Assembly (NCBI GenBank): GCA_003283765.1
Contig: QBVY01000001.1
Location: forward strand, 62,001 to 126,000
DNA length: 64,000 nt
Reading direction: 5' to 3'
Source: SAR86 cluster bacterium AG-313-N18
GTDB lineage: Bacteria > Pseudomonadota > Gammaproteobacteria > Magnimaribacterales > D2472
The translations under genes were made by a program, and so were the position numbers. Within the stretch, counting starts at the first letter, position 1; each line of letters starts with the position of its first letter. Below the pieces are notes generated by a model. That model was not told the DNA's origin and did not search any database. It worked only from the letters and a program-made list of their open reading frames with translations. This document shows positions 19,809 through 27,944 of this stretch, piece by piece.

Positions 19809-20342
19809 ATGAAAGAGTTCAAGAATTTAATTGTGTTAGGACCGCTAATATATGCACTGCATCATTTTGAGGAGCACGTAATTTTTAATTTCAGGGACTG
19901 GCGTCTTGCCTACTTTGCTGATAATAATCCTATTTCTACAGAAGAGGTGCTCATCAGACTTATAGCGCTTCTTTTAATTTTTATTTTTGTTCATTTGATT
20001 AAAAACAATAGAGGTAGCGCCCACATAGTCTTGTTTTTTCTAATGACAACCCAAGTGGTGAATGCATTTTTTCATATATTTTTCAGCTTCTACTTTTATG
20101 ACTTTAGCCCTGGAGCCATCACTGCAGTATTGCTATATTTGCCTATTAATTTCTTAATTATTAGGTCTGCATTCCAAGAGGGGTTTATAGGCAGCTATCT
20201 TGAGTTATGCCTGCTTTTTGTTGCAGGCATCACCACTTTTGCTTTGTTTGAATTAATTGGGCCACAAGTTATCGCTTACAGCGTTTTGCTAACGCCAATT
20301 TATTACATCATGATGAATAGGGTGGAATCAGTAAAAAATTAA
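19809..20342 (+). CDS. HXXEE-domain membrane protein
   Basis: 177 aa with about five membrane helices and the motif 'LHHFEEHVIFNFRDWR' near the N-terminus, matching the His-x-x-Glu-Glu signature of the HXXEE family. Function unknown; the motif could bind metal. Ends 4 nt into the convergent regulator gene. Confidence 0.7.
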   Translation: MKEFKNLIVLGPLIYALHHFEEHVIFNFRDWRLAYFADNNPISTEEVLIRLIALLLIFIFVHLIKNNRGSAHIVLFFLMTTQVVNAFFHIFFSFYFYDFSPGAITAVLLYLPINFLIIRSAFQEGFIGSYLELCLLFVAGITTFALFELIGPQVIAYSVLLTPIYYIMMNRVESVKN

Positions 20343-20572
20343 GGCAGCTTAAAAAGCTCCTCAACACTACAATCTAATGTTTTGGCTATCTTTAATGCTA
20401 AAACAGTCGAGGGTACATAAACACCGTTTTCAATTGCATTAATGCTTTTCCTAGAAACCTCAGCGCTTTCAGATAGATCTTGTTGAGTTAAGCCAGCAGC
20501 TTTTCTGAGCTCCTCTAAATTATTTAAAAGTTTTTCATGACTCTTACCCACTTTTTGATTCCCGGTAGTCAC
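20339..20572 (-). CDS. XRE-family transcriptional regulator (Cro/C1 HTH)
   Basis: 77 aa, almost entirely one HTH_3 domain: 'LEELRKAAGLTQQDLSESAEVSRKSINAIENGVYVPSTVLALKIAKTLDCSVEELFKL'. Such minimal YgzD-like regulators usually follow a membrane protein, as here: the GTG start overlaps the upstream membrane gene by 29 nt, so the two are co-transcribed. Confidence 0.9.
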   Translation of the reverse strand: MTTGNQKVGKSHEKLLNNLEELRKAAGLTQQDLSESAEVSRKSINAIENGVYVPSTVLALKIAKTLDCSVEELFKLP

Positions 20573-21074
20573 CTACAGAAAACCAAACCAAGAGCACGCC
20601 AAAAATAAGCCATGCGAAAGCTGCTATTTGATAAATCATGTTGTTAGCTAATTCGTAGCTCCAATTAGACCAATCTTGAATTGAGAATAGTACAAAAACA
20701 CCAACTCCATTTATAAAATATCCAACTGCAGCAGTTTTGTAATATCTAAGGGCAGTATATTCATCATACAAAACATTATTCTTTTGCTGATCACCAAAAT
20801 AATAGGATGCAGTTAAATAGCCAGATACCAAGAAAACCAAAATACCAGGCGCAAACATTATATTATTGCTAGTAATATGCCAGCCTAAGTCTGCTCCAGA
20901 TAATTCAAGCAACAAATAGCCTGCAAAAAATATTTGGAAAAGACCAGAAATAAAAACCAATATAAATCTTTTTAGGTGCGTTACCTCCCAGTTAACTTTT
21001 CCCGAAAGAATCACCCATGCAAAAGCTGTTACCCCAAGAGTTGCAATTAACCAAATATAGAAATTAATATCCAT
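20544..21074 (-). CDS. Membrane protein co-transcribed with an XRE regulator
   Basis: 176 aa with about five membrane helices, one polar loop ('FGDQQKNNVLYDEYTALRYYKT') and a Trp-rich end. Its ATG shares a base with the stop of the preceding gene at 21074. Family not recognised; may act as a sensor or target of the small regulator. Confidence 0.7.
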   Translation of the reverse strand: MDINFYIWLIATLGVTAFAWVILSGKVNWEVTHLKRFILVFISGLFQIFFAGYLLLELSGADLGWHITSNNIMFAPGILVFLVSGYLTASYYFGDQQKNNVLYDEYTALRYYKTAAVGYFINGVGVFVLFSIQDWSNWSYELANNMIYQIAAFAWLIFGVLLVWFSVGDYRESKSG

Positions 21075-21481
21075 TATTTCTTCTCAAACGAATCTACAGC
21101 TTTGTTAATTTCGCTGCTTTCATTTGGGTAAATGTATCCTGCAATTAAAGAGCCAACGCCAATGGTGCCTACTAAAGCGCCAACTCCCATTAAGATATTA
21201 GGCCCAGTTATGCTCCCAAAAAGAAATAAACCAAAACCTACAAACATAGCTATCACACCATTTCTTCTATAGTCAATTGGCTTTTTTTTATCTTTAAAAT
21301 TTTCTAATAAATCTTCAACATCAGAAGGATTTTCTAAGTTTTTAGAAATAGAAACCATAGCCGCATATTTGTCTTTGTCTGATTTAGTGCTGTAGTAAAA
21401 GATCACCCATACTAATAATACAGGCATTAATATTGCCACCCAACCAGTACCAACAGCCATCACGCTAGTAAATTCATCCAC
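21074..21481 (-). CDS. DUF6249-like membrane protein
   Basis: 135 aa: an N-terminal helix, a cytoplasmic 'MVSISKNLENPSDVEDLLENFKDKKKPIDYRRNGVIAMFVGFGLFLFG' segment and two more helices. This resembles the DUF6249 group. GTG start at 21481 with AAAGGAG seven nt upstream. First gene of the three-gene minus-strand operon ending with the XRE regulator. Confidence 0.65.
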   Translation of the reverse strand: MDEFTSVMAVGTGWVAILMPVLLVWVIFYYSTKSDKDKYAAMVSISKNLENPSDVEDLLENFKDKKKPIDYRRNGVIAMFVGFGLFLFGSITGPNILMGVGALVGTIGVGSLIAGYIYPNESSEINKAVDSFEKK

Positions 21482-21618
21482 TATTTTCTCCTTTAAAAAA
21501 TGTAACGCAAAGGTATCATTAATATTTTGAGAAGTAAAGGTTACATTTAAAAAAAATAAAAGAACTTTCAGATTGGTAATTAGTGAGAAATGAAATAATT
21601 GCTAATTTAGTTTATATT

Positions 21619-21669
21619 ATGCCTATGTGTGATTGCTGTAGCTGCTGTAACTGCGATTGTTGCTCATAA
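21619..21669 (+). CDS. Cysteine-rich 16-residue ORF (possible Cys-sensing leader peptide)
   Basis: Reads MPMCDCCSCCNCDCCS-stop: eight cysteines in sixteen residues, using both TGC and TGT. It lies 66 nt upstream of the glyoxalase II-like gene, and its stop codon forms the loop of a hairpin. No strong ribosome-binding site is visible, and ATG 21625 is an alternative start. It could be a translated attenuator that senses cysteinyl-tRNA supply, a metal-binding micropeptide, or a chance ORF. Confidence 0.5.
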   Translation: MPMCDCCSCCNCDCCS

Positions 21670-21690
21670 GCAACGATTAAAGTTTTCTTT
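21655..21690 (+). promoter_or_regulatory. Hairpin plus T-rich tract in the gloB leader
   Basis: GATTGTTGC (21655-21663) pairs with GCAACGATT (21670-21678; one G-T and one T-G wobble) around the hexanucleotide TCATAA, which includes the stop of the Cys-rich ORF. AAAGTTTTCTTT follows. This is compatible with a weak terminator or attenuator whose formation depends on a ribosome on the Cys codons. Confidence 0.45.
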
Positions 21691-21735
21691 ATACTTTCTG
21701 TTTAACGGTTTTCGTATTTCTATATCAAAAATAAA

Positions 21736-22533
21736 ATGCTAATAAAGCAAATACCCATTCGAAACGACTTAAAAAATTACATGTACCTAATGGCATGTGA
21801 AAAAACATCTGAGGCTATAGCCATAGACCCATTGGATTATGCCTTATGCCTTGAGACGGCAAAGGAAATGGGGTGGAAAATAACCATCGTTGCTAATACC
21901 CATCATCATCATGATCATATTGGTGGCAATGGCCCGGTGATTGCTGCGACAGGCGCTGAGTTGGTTTCTCATAAAGATGCAATGGATGCCATACCCAACG
22001 TTAACAGGGGTTTAATGGCTGGAGATGAATTGCAGTGCGGCGACTTTATTTTAAATGTGCTGGACACACCAGGACATACGATGAGCCACATCTGTTTATA
22101 TTTTCAAGGGAGTGCAGATGAGCAGCCTGCATTATTTTGTGGAGATACATTGTTTAATGCAGGAGTAGGCAGGTGTGATTTTGGTGGCGAGCCTAAAATT
22201 CTCCATAAGACTTTTGAGGATCATATTTTCCCACTTTCTGATGATGTTAGGATTTTCCCAGGCCATGATTATATTGAAAATAATTTAGAGTTTACTCTTG
22301 ATCGTGAGCCTGACAATAAGACTGCACTTTCTCTGCGAGACAAATTTAAAAATGGCTTGGATGCAGAAAGTTTTGTTAGTGATATTGGTCTAGAGCGCCA
22401 AATCAATGTTTTCTTTAGACTGAATGAAAATCAGGTTAGGGCAGGGCTCGCATTAAGCCTTGATCTGGATGTGGCAAGTTTAGATAACCAAAAAACCTTT
22501 ATTGGTCTGCGTAAATTAAGGGATACTTGGTAG
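21736..22533 (+). CDS. gloB: Hydroxyacylglutathione hydrolase (glyoxalase II)-like
   Basis: 265-aa metallo-beta-lactamase-fold hydrolase with the two-metal signature 'THHHHDHIGGN', 'TPGHTMSHICLY', 'FCGDTLF' and 'FPGHDYIENNLEF', matching GloB's release of glutathione and D-lactate from S-lactoylglutathione. The C-terminal helical glutathione-binding domain is present ('REPDNKTALSLRDKF'), supporting gloB over other family members. A Cys-rich leader ORF and hairpin precede it. Confidence 0.88.
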   Translation: MLIKQIPIRNDLKNYMYLMACEKTSEAIAIDPLDYALCLETAKEMGWKITIVANTHHHHDHIGGNGPVIAATGAELVSHKDAMDAIPNVNRGLMAGDELQCGDFILNVLDTPGHTMSHICLYFQGSADEQPALFCGDTLFNAGVGRCDFGGEPKILHKTFEDHIFPLSDDVRIFPGHDYIENNLEFTLDREPDNKTALSLRDKFKNGLDAESFVSDIGLERQINVFFRLNENQVRAGLALSLDLDVASLDNQKTFIGLRKLRDTW

Positions 22534-22578
22534 GAACTAAGACTCCACTTGACGAGTATGCTTTAATGGTTGCAGTAA

Positions 22579-23010
22579 ATGAATTTGTTCAATAGAATCA
22601 AAACCTCAAATGATATGAATACACAAGTAAACGCAGATAAGGCATCAATTACATTGTCATTGGCATGCATGATTCATTGCCTTTTAATGCCCTCATTCTT
22701 AGTTTTGACTTCTGGTTTCTTTGCTCTATCGATAGACAACGAGCTTATTCATAAAACGTTTCTAATAATAGTGCTCCCGGTCAGTTTGTATGCTTTGATC
22801 TCGGGGTATAGAAATCACAAGATTCTTTCATATTTTTATTTAGGTACATCGGGTTTATGGATTCTTGTCTTTGCAGTTTTTTTTGGAGAGGGTGTGCTTG
22901 GAGAGTTTGCTGAGAAGTCCTTAACTTTGCTAGGTTCAATAATAGTTGCCTCTTCGCATTACAAAAATTATAAAGCATGCAAAGAACTTGATTGCTCATG
23001 CCATGAGTGA
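22579..23010 (+). CDS. MerC-domain membrane protein
   Basis: 143 aa, four membrane helices, with 'SLACMIHCLLMPSFL' (the paired helix-1 cysteines of MerC) and a Cys-rich tail 'CKELDCSCHE'. MerC proteins move Hg2+ or related soft metals. The first 12 residues may be extra (Met13 alternative). Followed by a PepSY protein and a Met/His-rich barrel, suggesting a metal-handling operon. Confidence 0.8.
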   Translation: MNLFNRIKTSNDMNTQVNADKASITLSLACMIHCLLMPSFLVLTSGFFALSIDNELIHKTFLIIVLPVSLYALISGYRNHKILSYFYLGTSGLWILVFAVFFGEGVLGEFAEKSLTLLGSIIVASSHYKNYKACKELDCSCHE

Positions 23011-23552
23011 TGGCAAAGATCACTTTAAGAAAGTTTCATAGATACATTAGTCTGCTTATAGCAATTCAACTACTTTTGTGGACTATCTCAGGAATTTATT
23101 TTTCTTTCAATAAAATAGAAAATGTTCGCGGTGAACAATATCGTGTTACTACAAAAGAAGTCTCCATAGTTGATAGTCCTAAATTAGAGAAGTTAGATTT
23201 TGAATCTGCAATGCAGATCATAGAAGAAAGAACAATTCTTCAGCCGCAAACTATAGAAATTGTTGAAGACCCGCAAAGAGGCTCAGAATATCGAGGACGA
23301 AAATTACCTTTGTACAAAGTTGTTTCCCTTTCCAACGAGGGTAAAGAAATCAATATTTATCAAGATCCATTTTCTGGTGAAATCGTCGCCATTAGATCGG
23401 CTCAGTGGAGAGTCTGGGATTTGATGTGGGGACTGCATATTATGGATTGGGTAGATAGAGATAATATTGATAATATGTTGTTAAAAATTTTTTCATTTAT
23501 TGCTTTATTTACCTCTATTTCAGGGGTTATATTGTTTTTTAAAAAATCATGA
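23010..23552 (+). CDS. PepSY-associated membrane protein
   Basis: About 180 aa from ATG 23010 (overlapping the MerC stop, TGATG; the track's GTG at 23007 adds one residue). N-terminal helix 'RKFHRYISLLIAIQLLLWTISGIYFSF', a PepSY-like periplasmic domain ('YKVVSLSNEGKEINIYQDPFSGEIVA'), 'WDLMWGLHIMDW' and a C-terminal helix. This matches the PepSY_TM reductase-like group found with iron/copper uptake genes. Confidence 0.78.
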   Translation: MAKITLRKFHRYISLLIAIQLLLWTISGIYFSFNKIENVRGEQYRVTTKEVSIVDSPKLEKLDFESAMQIIEERTILQPQTIEIVEDPQRGSEYRGRKLPLYKVVSLSNEGKEINIYQDPFSGEIVAIRSAQWRVWDLMWGLHIMDWVDRDNIDNMLLKIFSFIALFTSISGVILFFKKS

Positions 23553-24634
23553 AATTTCTTTTTTTATTATTAGCCTGCTTTTCAATTGGTCTTTTTGCAC
23601 AAGAAGAAGACTCAATGCATGATCATTCCAAAATGGAAAAAATGAGCTCAAAACATCATTCTATGCGCCATATATCAACTCCAATTGGGATTATGGGAAG
23701 CATGCATCACAAGGGGTTTATGCTTTCCATTAAATATGGATTTATGAAGATGAATGGCAACATATTAGATGGAAAGAATATCAGCAATTCAAAGATTTTA
23801 GAGATGCCTAATCCATTGGGTAATATGCCAGCAAACCTTTCAGTGATTCCCCAGAACATGGATATGAAGATGACAATGATAGATGCCATGTATGCCCCCT
23901 CAAATAATTTAACATTTATGGTCATGGCCACCTATGCCTCTAGAGACATGAAGCTCAATACTTACTCTCCAATGATGAGCAGAGGACTCATAGGTCAATT
24001 CAACACCTCTTCAAGCGATCTATCTGATATTTCTCTCAGCACATTGTTTAAGATTGCCCAAACTAAACATTCAAAATGGCATGGAGAGATTTCCTTTAAA
24101 AAATCCATTGGCAAAGATAATTCAATGGCGCAAGCATTGACGCCAATGGACATGAAAATGAACATGATCATGCCTTATGCTATGCAGCCTGGGGATGATT
24201 CCTCCAGCTTAGTTTTAGGTCTAACTAATACCAGAGAGTTAAAAGAAGGCATGATTTGGGGCACTCAACTTAAAAGAAAGATGGTTGTATCTAAGTCTAG
24301 CTGGTCTTTTGGTGACCAAACCGAGCTTAGTTCATGGATACAGTATCCATTTTCAAAACAGGTATCCATTTCTTCTAGACTAAAGTTTATTGATCAAGAT
24401 GTTTTATCTGGAAGCAACGCATTAATCATGGCGCCTGTTCAAACAGCAAACCCAAAAAATTATGGAGGCACAGAAATATTCTTTGGTTTAGGTATGAATA
24501 TTAACCTTGACGTTCTTCCTGGTGGCAATGACAGCATCGGTATTGAAATACTTAAACCTGTAAATCAAAACAAGAATAACCTTCAAATGAAGACAGATTA
24601 TCAAGTCATTATTGGCTATCAAAAAAGCTTTTAA
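23549..24634 (+). CDS. Met/His-rich outer-membrane protein, probable metal-related barrel
   Basis: 361 aa with a signal peptide (1-17), a metal-ligand-rich N-terminus ('DSMHDHSKMEKMSSKHHSMRH') and a beta-barrel-like body dense in methionine ('MDMKMTMIDAMYAPSNNLTFMVMATYASRDMK', 'MDMKMNMIMPYAM'). The body resembles the phenol-degradation MetA-like (transporter) barrel family. Overlaps the PepSY gene by 4 nt. Copper is the obvious guess because Met/His clusters bind Cu(I)/Cu(II); unproven. Confidence 0.72.
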   Translation: MKFLFLLLACFSIGLFAQEEDSMHDHSKMEKMSSKHHSMRHISTPIGIMGSMHHKGFMLSIKYGFMKMNGNILDGKNISNSKILEMPNPLGNMPANLSVIPQNMDMKMTMIDAMYAPSNNLTFMVMATYASRDMKLNTYSPMMSRGLIGQFNTSSSDLSDISLSTLFKIAQTKHSKWHGEISFKKSIGKDNSMAQALTPMDMKMNMIMPYAMQPGDDSSSLVLGLTNTRELKEGMIWGTQLKRKMVVSKSSWSFGDQTELSSWIQYPFSKQVSISSRLKFIDQDVLSGSNALIMAPVQTANPKNYGGTEIFFGLGMNINLDVLPGGNDSIGIEILKPVNQNKNNLQMKTDYQVIIGYQKSF

Positions 24635-24641
24635 TTAAAGA

Positions 24642-25259
24642 ATGCAAAAAGCAATTAATGTATTTGGGGCCTGGGCAGAGCAAGGCAAAGACATTGGCAT
24701 GGAAAAAGGTCACGCTGCTGCGGTCAATGAGATGCTTGATTTTGCAATTCAGGAAAGAGAGAGCTTTAATAAAAATTTTACATTTTTAGACTTAGGTTGT
24801 GGCAATGGTTGGGTGGTAAGAAAGGTTGCTGAAAATTCCACATGTAGCGATGCTTATGGCATTGATGGAGCCACTCAAATGATCGCCAATGCAAAAAAGC
24901 GAGCAGGTGATGAGAAGTATATTCTTGCTAATATTGATGAACATGAACCCACCCAAAAGTATGATCTCATTCATTCTATGGAGGTGCTTTATTATCTAGA
25001 AGACCCGACTTCAATACTGAATAAAATAGCCAACTCTTGGCTTAATGAGGGAGGAAGATTTATCGCTGGCATAGATTTGTACTATGAAAATACTGATTCT
25101 CACTCCTGGGAAGAAAAAGTAGGGACCAAAATGTTGATGTTTAAAGAAGCAGAGTGGGCTGATTTTTTCAAGCAAGCAGGTTTTAATGATGTGACAAGCT
25201 GGCGCGCCAACCAATCTGAAGACTGGGCAGGAACCTTAGTTTTAACTGGAAAAAAATAG
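24642..25259 (+). CDS. Class I SAM-dependent methyltransferase
   Basis: 205 aa with motif I 'FLDLGCGNGWVVRKVA', the acidic 'YGIDGATQMI' and motif 'YDLIHSMEVLYYLEDP'. The N-terminal 'FGAWAEQGKDIGMEKGHAAAVNEML' resembles small-molecule methyltransferases of the Methyltransf_11 type. Substrate unknown. Confidence 0.85.
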   Translation: MQKAINVFGAWAEQGKDIGMEKGHAAAVNEMLDFAIQERESFNKNFTFLDLGCGNGWVVRKVAENSTCSDAYGIDGATQMIANAKKRAGDEKYILANIDEHEPTQKYDLIHSMEVLYYLEDPTSILNKIANSWLNEGGRFIAGIDLYYENTDSHSWEEKVGTKMLMFKEAEWADFFKQAGFNDVTSWRANQSEDWAGTLVLTGKK

Positions 25260-25268
25260 CTATATAAA

Positions 25269-26111
25269 ATGTTTAACAAATTAGATCATCTTATTGTTGC
25301 GGTTAAAGACTTGCAGGAAGCTGAAAATAATTACCAAAAATTATTTGGCATGGCGCCTGTTTGGAGTGGCACACACAAAGAATTAGGTACAAGCAACTCC
25401 TTGTTTAATTTCCAAAATACTTATTTTGAGTTACTGGCTCCTACCAGCGAGGGCTTGGGTGCTGATCTTGTAAATTATAACTTAAATACTACTGGCGAAG
25501 GTTTGATTGGCATGGTCTTTGCCACAGAGGATATTGCTGGCGTCCATAGCTCTCTTCAAGAGAGGAAGTTCCTCATAGGGGATACTTCGGATGGGGAGGG
25601 CATCAATTCTTCTGATCAGAAGGTTAGAAAATGGAAAAATTTATTTCTTCCTCCTGAGCTAACTAGAGGCATCTTTTCATTTGTGATCGAGCACACCGAG
25701 GGAAGTCTCCCTCAACCCAAAAGTGTAGAGCCGTCATCACCTCACAAATTAGATCATGTGGTAATTAATACCAATGACGCAGACGGCTTCATAGAAATTT
25801 ATAAAGATATTTTTAACATTCGTCTTGCCCTCGATAAAACCATTGAGCATTGGCAAAAAAGAATGCTCTTTTTTAGACTGAACGAAACCACCATAGAAGT
25901 TATAGAGCAAGAAGATGATTTACCGCCTAGCGATAAGATGTGGGGGCTGGCTTGGGATGTAAAAGACATAAAAAAGGCTCATCAGCGACTTTCAAATGAG
26001 GGGATTGAAGTAACGCCAATCCAAAAAGGCGTGAAGGAAAAAACTTTGGTTGCTACTGTAAAATCTCATACCCAAAACGTACCCACGCTTCTTATTCAGC
26101 ATTTAAACTAA
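25269..26111 (+). CDS. VOC/glyoxalase-superfamily protein
   Basis: 280 aa: N-terminal 'KLDHLIVAVKDLQEAENNYQKLFGMAPVWSGTHKELGTSNSLF' and a second module starting 'HKLDHVVINTNDADGFIEIYKDIFNIRLALD', i.e. two vicinal-oxygen-chelate units as in Glyoxalase_3-like proteins. The putative metal His residues are in the two 'LDH' motifs. Specific reaction unknown. Confidence 0.82.
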   Translation: MFNKLDHLIVAVKDLQEAENNYQKLFGMAPVWSGTHKELGTSNSLFNFQNTYFELLAPTSEGLGADLVNYNLNTTGEGLIGMVFATEDIAGVHSSLQERKFLIGDTSDGEGINSSDQKVRKWKNLFLPPELTRGIFSFVIEHTEGSLPQPKSVEPSSPHKLDHVVINTNDADGFIEIYKDIFNIRLALDKTIEHWQKRMLFFRLNETTIEVIEQEDDLPPSDKMWGLAWDVKDIKKAHQRLSNEGIEVTPIQKGVKEKTLVATVKSHTQNVPTLLIQHLN

Positions 26112-26116
26112 ATACC

Positions 26117-26479
26117 ATGGTTGAAATAATCTTATACACCTTACTTTTATATTTTTTGCAGCTATTCCTTCCGGTAACACTTAAGCGAAAAATGACAGAA
26201 GAGATGTTTCTCAGATCAAGGCGCGCAACTGAAAATTTAAAAGAGTCATTGCCAGCATTCCTAGCACTAGGAATACTTTCAATTATCCTCGATGTTCAGG
26301 CAAACACTATGGCCGCATTTTTCTGGCTTTTTTTTAGAGTCATTTTTGCAGTAATTTATATTTCAGGTTTTAACTTAAAGCCTGCCAATGAATCTGGGCA
26401 TCAAGCTCAACCTTTAAGAAGTCTTGTTTGGACTTTTTCCGTTGTTGCTTTATTTATTATGGGCACTAATTTTATTTGA
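26117..26479 (+). CDS. MAPEG-family membrane protein
   Basis: 120 aa, four helices, with 'RSRRATENLKESLPAFLALGIL', the R-A-x-x-N-x-x-E-x-x-P signature of MAPEG (membrane-associated proteins in eicosanoid and glutathione metabolism). Likely glutathione-dependent or a relative. Confidence 0.85.
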   Translation: MVEIILYTLLLYFLQLFLPVTLKRKMTEEMFLRSRRATENLKESLPAFLALGILSIILDVQANTMAAFFWLFFRVIFAVIYISGFNLKPANESGHQAQPLRSLVWTFSVVALFIMGTNFI

Positions 26480-26494
26480 TAAAATCTATTCTTG

Positions 26495-27766
26495 ATGAAA
26501 AAAATAATTCTCTCGCTATACATATGCACATTCCCATTTTTTGTGAGCTTGCTTGCAGCTACAAATATTAGTGAAGCTACCGTTCATTCAGAAAAAATTG
26601 TTTTAGGTTCAGGTTGTTTTTGGGGAGCTGAAAAGGGTTATGAATCTTTGCCTGGGGTTATCGATGCTGTTTCTGGTTATGCCGATGGAAAAGGTGTTCG
26701 AGCCACATATAGGGAAATTACAAAACTTAAAAATAAGTTTAATGCTAATAATCATGCTGAGGTAGTAGAGGTCACTTACAACAAAAACCTCATCTCTACC
26801 GAGGCACTGTTAATGCATTATTTTGAATCACATGACCCCACTCAGCTAAATCGTCAGGGAAATGACATTGGCACCCAATACAGATCCATTATTTTGTATT
26901 CAACAGAAGAACAAAAAGAAACAGTTGATGAGGTTCTTGCAACCTTTCAAGAGCTTTTATCAACTGCAGGCTATGGCTCTATCACAACCTTAGTTAAACC
27001 GATTAAAAATTTTTATAAGGCAGAAAAATATCACCAGGACTACATAGCAAAAAATCCAAATGGATATTGTCCCGATCATTCTACGGGTGTTAAGTTTGCT
27101 GAAAAAGAAGCTATTCAAATTGTTGATAATTCAGATCTCCTTTCAGGAAAGCATATTATCGTGATTGAAGCAGAGGGCTATTGCCCATATTGTGACAAAT
27201 TTAGAGCCGACGTTGTAAATAACTATTATGGCAATATTCCACTAGTATTTAGGCTGGCATCTCAGCTACAAGGTTTAGCTATCAATTCACCAACTTGGGC
27301 TACTCCAACTATTTTATTTTTAGAAAATGGAAAAGAGGCCTTTGGTTATCAGGGCTATCTAAGCCCCAAAGAATTTTATGAGGCTCTTGGCTACTTTAAG
27401 CTTGGAGACTCAGAAGCATACAAAGTTGCCTTTCAGCAGGGGACAGATGCAAGGTTTTGTAAAGAATATGAAATTTTTAAAAATACTCCTGATGGTATTT
27501 TTATTGATAAATTGAGTGGCGCTCCTTTATTTGATACTAAAGATAGATTTAATTCTTCCACAGGTTGGCTTTCATTTACAGCCCCGATTAAGGGCTCAGT
27601 TTATACAAAGCCTGATAATAGTTACGGAATGCGAAGGACAGAAATAAGATCGGTCACTTCAGATATTCATTTGGGGCATGTTTTTCCAGATGGTCCAAAC
27701 GGCATGCCGAGATACTGTATTAATGCTACCGTGCTGGACTTTAAGCCCAGAGACGACCTAAGTTAG
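26495..27766 (+). CDS. msrAB: Exported triple-domain methionine sulfoxide reductase MsrA-thioredoxin-MsrB
   Basis: 423 aa from ATG 26495 (track start TTG 26492). Signal peptide about 1-22. MsrA domain (~33-205) has the catalytic 'GCFWG', 'GYADG', 'NHAEVVEVTY' and 'GNDIGTQYRS'. A thioredoxin-like domain (~218-300) has 'EGYCPYCDKF' and cis-Pro 'ATPTILFLENGKE'. The MsrB domain (~305-421) ends with 'GHVFPDGPNGMPRYCINATVLDF'. Zinc CxxC pairs of MsrB are absent ('LSGAPLF'). The domain order differs from the Trx-MsrA-MsrB order of Neisseria PilB. It probably repairs oxidised periplasmic proteins. Confidence 0.92.
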   Translation: MKKIILSLYICTFPFFVSLLAATNISEATVHSEKIVLGSGCFWGAEKGYESLPGVIDAVSGYADGKGVRATYREITKLKNKFNANNHAEVVEVTYNKNLISTEALLMHYFESHDPTQLNRQGNDIGTQYRSIILYSTEEQKETVDEVLATFQELLSTAGYGSITTLVKPIKNFYKAEKYHQDYIAKNPNGYCPDHSTGVKFAEKEAIQIVDNSDLLSGKHIIVIEAEGYCPYCDKFRADVVNNYYGNIPLVFRLASQLQGLAINSPTWATPTILFLENGKEAFGYQGYLSPKEFYEALGYFKLGDSEAYKVAFQQGTDARFCKEYEIFKNTPDGIFIDKLSGAPLFDTKDRFNSSTGWLSFTAPIKGSVYTKPDNSYGMRRTEIRSVTSDIHLGHVFPDGPNGMPRYCINATVLDFKPRDDLS

Positions 27767-27944
27767 TTTAAATAATATTTGCAAAATAACTATCTAGCAT
27801 TACAATATGTTTAATCGTGATTTGATCCTATTGCCGCGATTAAAAAGAAAGTGCTAAAACGGAAATTATTCCCAGGATTTAAATAAAAACTCAATTGTTG
27901 TGTTGTTCACAATTATTTTTGAGTGAATTTTGAGGTATAAAAAT
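27767..27944 (+). promoter_or_regulatory. Leader of the BHMT-like gene with a 10-bp hairpin
   Basis: TTTAATCGTG (27810-27819) pairs with CGCGATTAAA (27835-27844; one T-G wobble) around a 15-nt loop, and a partly symmetric AATTGT...ACAATT lies at 27893-27914. No T-run follows the hairpin, so it is not an evident terminator. It does not match a SAM or cobalamin riboswitch that I recognise. It probably holds the promoter and operator of the next gene. Confidence 0.4.
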
